Assembly: GCA_014382445.1 (NCBI GenBank)
Contig: JACNJS010000081.1
Coordinates: forward strand, 1-57,412
Source of the DNA: Bacteroidota bacterium
GTDB lineage: Bacteria; Bacteroidota; Bacteroidia; Bacteroidales; F082
Direction of reading: 5' to 3'
Length of the DNA: 57,412 bases
The notes beneath the pieces are model-generated. The model had not been told where the DNA came from. It saw nothing but the letters and a program-made list of their open reading frames with translations, and did no database searches. Positions 51,590-57,412 of this stretch are shown here, piece by piece (within the stretch, counting starts at the first letter, position 1; each line of letters opens with the position of its first letter). The position numbers and the translations under genes were made by a program.

Positions 51590-53002
51590 ATGTTTATTTT
51601 AATGGTAGTAGTTTTTGTTCTTGGATATACAGCAATTGCCCTCGAACATCCTTTAAAAGTAGACAAAGCAGCCTCAGCGCTTATACTTGGTATGGCTATG
51701 TGGGTAATCTTTGTTTTTGGACGTGTGGATATTTTAAATATGCTAAATGAAACGGGCCAATTCCTCAGCCAATCATGGCGAGGTTATGTGCATGAAGCTG
51801 GCATCGAAAATCCAACCTCTGGCGACATGCTTAATTTTATCACTCATTATGATGTAATGCATCATCTTGCGGAAATATCTACAATCCTATTTTTCCTATT
51901 AGGTGCGATGACAATCGTTGAAACTGTTGACCAACACGAGGGATTTAAAATTATTACTGATAAAATTAAAACCACAAATAAGGTAAAATTCTTATGGATA
52001 ATTAGTATTCTAACCTTTTTCATGTCAGCTACACTTGATAATTTAACAACAACAATAGTCCTAATTGCCTTATTGCGTAAACTAATTGCCGACCAGAAAG
52101 AACGATGGCTATATGCCTCAATGGTTGTTCTTGCTGCTAATGCAGGTGGAGCATGGTCGCCTATTGGTGATGTAACTACAATTATGCTTTGGATTGGAGG
52201 TCAGGTTACTACGGTTAATATCATTTTAATGGTATTCCTTCCAAGTCTGGTAACTATGGTAGTTCCGGTGGTAATTCTGTCGTTTTACCTAAAAGGTGAT
52301 ATTGAACGCCCTAAATTGAACGAAACCGAAACGAAAGAATTTACAACCCCATTTGAACGTAATTTATTGTTTTATATGGGAGTTGGTGGATTGTTATTTG
52401 TTCCTGTATTTAAAACTGTAACTCATTTGCCACCATATATGGGAATGTTGTTGAGTTTGGGTGTTATATGGGTTACAACCGAAATAATGCACAGGTCCAA
52501 ACCGCTTAAGGATCGTCGTACATTAACAGTAATGGGAGTGTTGCGTAAGGTTGATGTACCTACAATATTCTTCTTTTTAGGAATATTATCGGCTGTAGCT
52601 GCGATGCAATCGGCCGGACATCTTACATTGCTTGCCGACTGGCTAAATGTTAACGTTGGCAATATTTACGTGATCAACCTTATTATTGGAGTACTTTCTG
52701 CAATAGTTGATAATGTACCACTCGTGGCCGGTGCGATGGGAATGTATGAAGTTGCTCAGGCAGGTGCAACCGGATATGAAGCATATTTTGTTGTAGATGG
52801 TATTTTCTGGGAATTCCTTGCATATTGTGCTGGTACTGGTGGAAGTATTCTTATTATCGGATCAGCAGCAGGTGTAGCTGCCATGGGAATGGAAAAAATT
52901 GATTTTATCTGGTATATGAAAAAGATAAGCATTTTGGCATTGTTGGGCTATCTGGCCGGAGCCGCTGTTTATTGGGCTCAGGTTCAGATATTACATTATT
53001 AG
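51590..53002 (+). CDS. nhaD: Sodium:proton antiporter NhaD
   Basis: A 470-residue inner-membrane antiporter of the ion transporter superfamily that exchanges Na+ (or Li+) for H+. About twelve hydrophobic segments are visible. Family motifs: EHPLKVDKAASALILGMAMW near the start, SATLDNLTTTIVLIALL (residues ~145-161), ANAGGAWSPIGDVTTIMLW (~182-200), SAIVDNVPLVAGAMGMY (~378-394) and AYCAGTGGSILIIGSAAGV (~418-436). Both Asp-Asn signatures (DNLTTT and DNVPLV) carry likely ion-binding residues. The gene is monocistronic, with a promoter just upstream and a strong terminator just downstream. Confidence 0.95.
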   Translation: MFILMVVVFVLGYTAIALEHPLKVDKAASALILGMAMWVIFVFGRVDILNMLNETGQFLSQSWRGYVHEAGIENPTSGDMLNFITHYDVMHHLAEISTILFFLLGAMTIVETVDQHEGFKIITDKIKTTNKVKFLWIISILTFFMSATLDNLTTTIVLIALLRKLIADQKERWLYASMVVLAANAGGAWSPIGDVTTIMLWIGGQVTTVNIILMVFLPSLVTMVVPVVILSFYLKGDIERPKLNETETKEFTTPFERNLLFYMGVGGLLFVPVFKTVTHLPPYMGMLLSLGVIWVTTEIMHRSKPLKDRRTLTVMGVLRKVDVPTIFFFLGILSAVAAMQSAGHLTLLADWLNVNVGNIYVINLIIGVLSAIVDNVPLVAGAMGMYEVAQAGATGYEAYFVVDGIFWEFLAYCAGTGGSILIIGSAAGVAAMGMEKIDFIWYMKKISILALLGYLAGAAVYWAQVQILHY

Positions 53003-53018
53003 ATTAAATAATAAATTT

Positions 53019-53052
53019 AACCCCGGTTGGAAACTTCCGGGGTTTTTTGTTT
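53019..53052 (+). terminator. Rho-independent terminator after nhaD
   Basis: AACCCCGG (53019-53026) pairs perfectly with CCGGGGTT (53037-53044) around a 10-nt loop, followed by a T-run to 53052. It ends the nhaD transcript and separates it from the adaptor gene. Confidence 0.85.
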
Positions 53053-53079
53053 TATTTTTACCGTTTAATTTTCATAAAT

Positions 53080-54447
53080 ATGAATCGCAAGAATAGAATA
53101 ATACTTTCCATATCGCTAATAATATTAGTAATTTTAATATGGTTTTTTTCATCTTCCACGATAGAAACATCAAGTACCATTACCGTCGAAGTTAAAAGAG
53201 GAACATTTGTTATTGATGTTACTACTACCGGTGAATTAGAAGCTCGGAGCAGTGAAGATATTAAAGGACCGAATCCCAATGCTTTACGAAATGCGCGTAT
53301 TCACAGGTATATGATTGAGGATATAGTTCCTGACGGTACCGTTGTTGATTCAGGACAATGGGTGGCAACCCTCGATCGAAGTGATTTGCAAAATAAAATT
53401 ACCGATCAGGAGCTTGAAGTTGAAAAACTGGAAACTCAGTTCGTAAAAACACAATTGGATACAACTCTTACTTTGCGTGCTACCAGAGATGAACTTATAA
53501 ACCTTAAGTTTACCCTTGAAGAAAAACAAATAGTTGTCGATCAGTCGATTTATGAACCACCGGCAACTCAACGGCAGGTAAAAATTGACTTCGACAAAAC
53601 CCAACGTGCCCTTGATCAAAATATTGAAAACTATACAATCAAGCATCAGAAAGCCGAAGCTGATATGCGTGAAGTTGCAACAAACCTGCAAAAAGCAAGA
53701 AGAGAACTTAACGAGTACCATGAACTGAAAAAAGAATTTATTATTACTGCTCCTAAGTCGGGAATGGTAAACTATAAACGCGACTGGAGTGGTAAAAAAC
53801 AAGGCGTAGGTGCTCAGGTCAGCATGTGGGAAAATGTAGTTGCTACATTGCCCAACCTATCTGCAATGAATTCACGCACGTACGTAAATGAAATCGACAT
53901 TAGTCGTGTAAGAGCCGGACAGAAGTCTGTAATAGAGGTAGATGCATTTCCCGACAAAAGCTTTACAGGAATGGTTTTTGAAGTTGCAAATATGGGAGAA
54001 CAAATGCGGAATTCCAACGCCAAAGTTTTTGAGGTTATGATAAACATTGATGGGTATGATTCAGTAATTAGGCCATCCATGACAACAAAAAACAGCATTA
54101 TAACCGAGGTTATCGATTCAGTGCTATTCGTTCCAATTGAGGGTGTTAATGTTATTGATTCTATAACTTTTGTGTATTCATCCGGTAGAAGAAAGCAGGT
54201 TTTCACTGGCAAAACAAATGAAACCGGCATTATTATTAATGAAGGGTTAGAAGAAGGTGATGATATTTATCTAATCCCACCTGAGGGGTCTGAAAACTGG
54301 ACTCTTGAACTGCTGGATAGTTCTATAGTTGAAAAGTACAAAGTTGAGCAGTTGAAAATAGAAGAGAAAAAACCTGAAAAACCAGGCAAACCACCTTCAA
54401 AAAAAATGAAAGGACAAAGAGGAAACCGTCCCCCGGCCAATAACTAA
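53080..54447 (+). CDS. MacA/HlyD-type periplasmic adaptor of an efflux system
   Basis: A 455-residue membrane-fusion protein. An N-terminal membrane helix (residues ~6-26) is followed by a beta-barrel/lipoyl half (VKRGTFVIDVTTTGELEAR, DSGQWVATLD), a long coiled-coil hairpin (residues ~110-235, charged and heptad-rich), the second lipoyl half (ITAPKSGMVNYKRDW) and a C-terminal part ending in a basic tail. It would link an inner-membrane transporter to a TolC-like outer-membrane pore. The ATG at 53080 is preferred over an in-frame start 33 bp upstream, which lies inside the terminator T-run. An FtsX-type permease follows 36 bp later. Confidence 0.88.
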   Translation: MNRKNRIILSISLIILVILIWFFSSSTIETSSTITVEVKRGTFVIDVTTTGELEARSSEDIKGPNPNALRNARIHRYMIEDIVPDGTVVDSGQWVATLDRSDLQNKITDQELEVEKLETQFVKTQLDTTLTLRATRDELINLKFTLEEKQIVVDQSIYEPPATQRQVKIDFDKTQRALDQNIENYTIKHQKAEADMREVATNLQKARRELNEYHELKKEFIITAPKSGMVNYKRDWSGKKQGVGAQVSMWENVVATLPNLSAMNSRTYVNEIDISRVRAGQKSVIEVDAFPDKSFTGMVFEVANMGEQMRNSNAKVFEVMINIDGYDSVIRPSMTTKNSIITEVIDSVLFVPIEGVNVIDSITFVYSSGRRKQVFTGKTNETGIIINEGLEEGDDIYLIPPEGSENWTLELLDSSIVEKYKVEQLKIEEKKPEKPGKPPSKKMKGQRGNRPPANN

Positions 54448-54483
54448 TCATATATAAACATTCAATCATTCACTCATAAACCC

Positions 54484-55842
54484 TTGGAACGATATTTCTT
54501 AATTCTGTCTATTTCGCTCGAAGCTGTTTTTACAAATAAATTCAGGTCGGTATTAACTGCTCTCGGTATTATATTTGGTGTAGCAGCTGTAATTGCCATG
54601 CTTGCCATTGGAAATGGTGCACGGCAGGAAATTCTTGAGCAGATAAAACTTGTTGGATTAAATAATATTATTATTACTCCTAAGGTTACTAATGAGGGGG
54701 AGGATGCCATTGCTGAGGGAGAGGATGAAACTAAGTTGATGAGTAAAAAGTTTTCACCAGGACTAACATTAAGAGATGCTGAAAATATTCTGTTAACATT
54801 GCCAACCGTTGAAAAAGTAAGCCCCGAGATAGTTTATTCAACACCTGCTTTGCGCGATGGTAAAAATTTAACTGTTAATCTTAGCGGTGTAACTTCTGAT
54901 TACTTTTCCTTGTTTAATCAAACCTTGAAACGAGGTTCTGTTTTTAGTAAACAGCAGATGGAAATGGGGGCTCCTGTTTGTGTTATTGGTCCCGAAGTAG
55001 TAGCTAAACTTTTTCCAAAGGAAGACCCTCTTGGAAAACAACTAAAATGCGGTACCATCTGGCTAAAAGTAATCGGAGTTCTTAAAGGTGTTCTGCTTAG
55101 CGAAAAAGCAGAGGAGATGGGAGTTAGCAATTATAATAAAAATGTTTATGTGCCAATAAAAACCCTACTTCTACGTTACAAAGACAGGTCGCTTGTTGCA
55201 CAATCGGAACTTATAGGTGGAGGGTCACAGCTAATTAATTTTGGGGGTAATGTTATAATTACGTCCTCATCTGAAAATGGGGGTGAGGGTGAAAACCAAC
55301 TCAGTAAAATTGTTGTGCAGGTTAAAGAAAGCAGCCAGTTATCATCAACAACAAAGGCTATCGAACAGATACTTACCAGACGTCATATGGGGGTTGATGA
55401 TTTTGAGATCACTATTCCCGAATTACTCCTCAAACAGGAACAAAAAACCAAAGATATCTTCAATATTGTATTAGGAGCAATAGCCGGTATTTCGCTTATA
55501 GTTGGTGGCATAGGAATTATGAATATTATGCTTGCCTCAGTTATGGAACGTATACGCGAAATAGGTGTGAGGCGCGCAATCGGTGCAACTAAAAATGATA
55601 TTGTTTTTCAGTTTTTGGCAGAAGCAACCTTCATAAGCATCACAGGCGGATTGATTGGTATTTTGTTTGGTGTTATTATGGCTAAGATAATTACTGCTTC
55701 CACGGATATACTTACTATAGTTTCGTTTGGATCAATCTTACTTTCTTTTGGGGTTGCTGCCACTGTAGGGATAATTTTTGGATGGCTGCCTGCCAAAAAA
55801 GCTGCTGAACAAGATCCGTTGGAATCGTTGCGGCATGATTAA
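54484..55842 (+). CDS. MacB/FtsX-family ABC transporter permease
   Basis: A 452-residue inner-membrane subunit. One N-terminal membrane helix (residues ~14-42, with NKFRSVLTALGIIFGVAAVIAMLAIG) precedes a large periplasmic MacB_PCD domain (~45-320), and three more helices follow (~330-352 with IAGISLIVGGIGIMNIMLASV, then ~380-400 and ~415-435). The segment MERIREIGVRRAIGAT is the coupling helix that contacts the ATPase. It lacks a nucleotide-binding domain, and no ATPase gene lies next to it. The only start before the upstream in-frame stop is a TTG at 54484 or a rarer codon. Confidence 0.87.
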   Translation: MERYFLILSISLEAVFTNKFRSVLTALGIIFGVAAVIAMLAIGNGARQEILEQIKLVGLNNIIITPKVTNEGEDAIAEGEDETKLMSKKFSPGLTLRDAENILLTLPTVEKVSPEIVYSTPALRDGKNLTVNLSGVTSDYFSLFNQTLKRGSVFSKQQMEMGAPVCVIGPEVVAKLFPKEDPLGKQLKCGTIWLKVIGVLKGVLLSEKAEEMGVSNYNKNVYVPIKTLLLRYKDRSLVAQSELIGGGSQLINFGGNVIITSSSENGGEGENQLSKIVVQVKESSQLSSTTKAIEQILTRRHMGVDDFEITIPELLLKQEQKTKDIFNIVLGAIAGISLIVGGIGIMNIMLASVMERIREIGVRRAIGATKNDIVFQFLAEATFISITGGLIGILFGVIMAKIITASTDILTIVSFGSILLSFGVAATVGIIFGWLPAKKAAEQDPLESLRHD

Positions 55843-55851
55843 TTAACCTTA

Positions 55852-57036
55852 TCACTTTTTCCTGATATAAGTTAATTTAACACCAGGATTCCACGTATTT
55901 CCTTTATCGTTTGAATTCATTATTTCAAGTACGAAACTGTTTTGTTTGATTTCGCTTATGGTAATCTGAGAAAATGCGATTTTTTGTGTAGAGTCTCCGT
56001 AGCTAATATTTGTGTTTTCTGCAATAAAAGTGCTATCAGTAAAGTTACCCTCCAATACTTCAACATCAGAAGAAAAGCCGTTAAAAACAGTTATTCTGTA
56101 TTTCTTGGTTGCTGAATTGTATGTATAGTTAATAATTTTCGACTGCACAAAAAATACTTCATAGTTTATTTTTTCCTGTAGTAAATTGGTGGCTATGAAA
56201 TTAATTGTAGAAATCGTGCTATCAGCAGTATACCATCTTTTCCTGCGCTCCGACCAAGCCTCAACTTTTACATCCCATTCTCCCACCATAAAAGTCAATT
56301 CCTTAATTTCTTCACTTTGGGGCATCTCAAATAAACTACTGTTAATATTCGTGTTAAACTCAATATTTTCAATCTGAGTAATTCTGTCGCGTTGGTAGTA
56401 AGTACGCTCGACAAAAAATGGAATAACCAAGCCATCAATAGTCCTGAAATCATCAAAAAATGTCTCTGCCTGAGCAGGATAGGCAAAATCTGTCCAAACC
56501 GATTCGCATTTGTATTCGAGATATGTATTAGCATCAAGATACCATGTTTCTGATTTGCCACTGGGCCTCGTTAGTACTATCACGTACATATCAACTCCAT
56601 CAACATTTTGCTTGCCCAGTAATTCTACTTTATGTCCCTTTTCCTTGTAACTATAAAATGGAGTGAAAAATTCGGCCTTTTGTTCAAAAACGTTGATCTC
56701 GGTACTATTCAATTCTCTTGGGAAAACAAAGTCCTGCCATGGGTCGATTGTCCAACCAGTTGTGCCATTAAACGATTCTTTTACTTTGTGTTGCCCTAAA
56801 TGTAATTCAGCGTAATAAGCTCCAGTATCTGTTTTAATTGCATAAAAGTCTTCTTCAACACTAAAAGCAGTAAACCTTCCGGTAATTTCCATCGATTTAA
56901 TAGTCTCCCACTTCTCAGTATCTCCATGAGCTTTAATATGCAAGGCAATTATCTCATCTGCATTTTGAGCGACTGTAATAGCAGAAATACTTAAAAAAGT
57001 TATAAGCGTTAAAATCTGATATTTTATTAAGTTCAT
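55852..57036 (-). CDS. Secreted LolA-like protein with a DUF1579-type C-terminal domain
   Basis: A 394-residue exported protein with a signal peptide (MNLIKYQILTLITFLSISAITVAQ). Residues ~25-245 form a half-barrel of the LolA/LppX-like type (IIALHIKAHGDTEKWETIKSMEITGRF, YLDANTYLEYKCE), which binds lipid-like ligands. From ~246 a DUF1579-like domain starts (LTFMVGEWDVKVEAWS ... WNPGVKLTYIRK). The combination suggests a lipid or lipoprotein handling role in the periplasm; the ligand is unknown. It converges on the permease gene with 9 bp between the stops. Confidence 0.72.
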   Translation of the reverse strand: MNLIKYQILTLITFLSISAITVAQNADEIIALHIKAHGDTEKWETIKSMEITGRFTAFSVEEDFYAIKTDTGAYYAELHLGQHKVKESFNGTTGWTIDPWQDFVFPRELNSTEINVFEQKAEFFTPFYSYKEKGHKVELLGKQNVDGVDMYVIVLTRPSGKSETWYLDANTYLEYKCESVWTDFAYPAQAETFFDDFRTIDGLVIPFFVERTYYQRDRITQIENIEFNTNINSSLFEMPQSEEIKELTFMVGEWDVKVEAWSERRKRWYTADSTISTINFIATNLLQEKINYEVFFVQSKIINYTYNSATKKYRITVFNGFSSDVEVLEGNFTDSTFIAENTNISYGDSTQKIAFSQITISEIKQNSFVLEIMNSNDKGNTWNPGVKLTYIRKK

Positions 57037-57061
57037 CTTAACCTGATTTAATAGTGAATAT

Positions 57062-57412
57062 TTACCTTAACTTATAGCATGCCATTCCTGTAAGATTTCT
57101 AACAAACACTTTTCCATTAACAAAAGAAGGTGCTGTCCACGATTTGCCTGAAATTGCCTGAATCGAGCCTTTTTCAACATATGAATGAGGTATTGCATCA
57201 ACAAGTATAAGTTTTCCCTGATCAGAAAGTACCAGCAGCTTGTCACCAACAATTATCAAACTCCCCTTGCCGAAGCCTCTTTTAGTCCATTTTACTTCTC
57301 CTGTTTCGGCACTAATGCAACGCAGGGCTGCCACATTGAAGCCATAGATGTAGCCATTATAATAACAACTTGAGTTATAATCATTTTTCATACTTCCTCC
57401 CTGAATCACCTC
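57062..57412 (-). CDS. PQQ-binding-like beta-propeller protein, 3' end only
   Basis: The last 116 codons of a longer gene whose start lies beyond the window edge; the frame is open through the final base. Blades of a PQQ-type propeller are visible: CISAETGEVKWTKRGFGKGSLIIVGDKLLVLSD is split over ~35 residues, with the ETGEVKW tryptophan docking motif, then VNGKVFVRNLTGMACYKL. Bacteroidetes relatives are secreted outer-membrane or periplasmic proteins of unknown role. A short GTG at 57409 is not the true start. It is 25 bp upstream of the LolA-like gene on the same strand, so the two may be co-transcribed. Confidence 0.8.
   Translation of the reverse strand, partial: EVIQGGSMKNDYNSSCYYNGYIYGFNVAALRCISAETGEVKWTKRGFGKGSLIIVGDKLLVLSDQGKLILVDAIPHSYVEKGSIQAISGKSWTAPSFVNGKVFVRNLTGMACYKLR

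Noticed and set aside
53350-53802. 150-codon antisense frame within the adaptor gene
   Set aside because: It mirrors the coiled-coil coding region; composition (Phe/Ser/Cys-rich) is that of a shadow frame.

Overview
The window is chromosomal DNA of a low-GC member of the Bacteroidetes (class Bacteroidia is most likely; genus cannot be told). The evidence is lineage-specific: two secreted proteins end in type IX secretion (T9SS) sorting domains (34419-36926, 43192-46635); a PorE-like OmpA protein is present (47961-50414); rpmG is followed by the small Bacteroidetes protein DUF4295 and then ftsY-rimO; the arginine decarboxylase is the ~465-residue Flavobacterium-type enzyme; and many promoters match TTTG-N19/20-TAnnTTTG. 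No rRNA, tRNA, CRISPR array, phage or transposase gene was seen. Most of the window is ordinary housekeeping sequence; the interest lies in fusions, decayed genes, repeats and regulatory sites.

Layout. 1-7.4 kb: 3' end of ftcD, a MarC-family membrane protein, rpmG-DUF4295 (own promoter and terminator), ftsY, rimO, then a 655-bp non-coding stretch with a tandem repeat, a strong isolated hairpin and a micro-ORF, then an MscS channel overlapping corA. 7.4-11.0 kb: a polyamine operon (arginine decarboxylase, agmatinase, deoxyhypusine-synthase-like enzyme, small acidic protein). 11.0-18.2 kb: MORN-type repeat protein, hotdog thioesterase, a long KamA-like radical SAM aminomutase divergent from an OsmC protein, DEAD-box helicase, alpha/beta hydrolase, DUF922-like metalloprotease. 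18.2-31.0 kb, all minus strand: Tricorn-like protease, DUF4143 ATPase behind an array of four phased palindromes, AddA/RecB-like helicase-nuclease, TamB. 31.0-34.4 kb: tsaD, coaD and a thioredoxin-fold protein whose gene carries palindromic repeat insertions in frame. 34.4-43.0 kb: T9SS cargo protein, an scpB pseudogene with an internal deletion, a TlpA-like protein, and the minus-strand operon epimerase-aroB-aroA-lutA. 43.2-57.4 kb: gingipain-like C25 peptidase, purM, PorE-like protein, tatA/B, a small lipoprotein, nhaD, a MacA-like adaptor with an FtsX-type permease, a LolA/DUF1579-like secreted protein and the end of a PQQ-propeller protein.

How the genes work together. Arginine decarboxylase and agmatinase make putrescine, and the DHS-like enzyme probably converts it to a longer polyamine. 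The PorE-like protein belongs to the cell-envelope part of the T9SS, which would export the C25 peptidase and the 835-residue adhesin-like protein. TamB, the Tat subunit, MscS, CorA and NhaD serve envelope assembly and ion balance. The strongest novel observation is that the PorE-like protein carries an extra C-terminal domain that reads as a retropepsin-like aspartic protease with a degenerate active site (DKTAD where DTGAS is expected).
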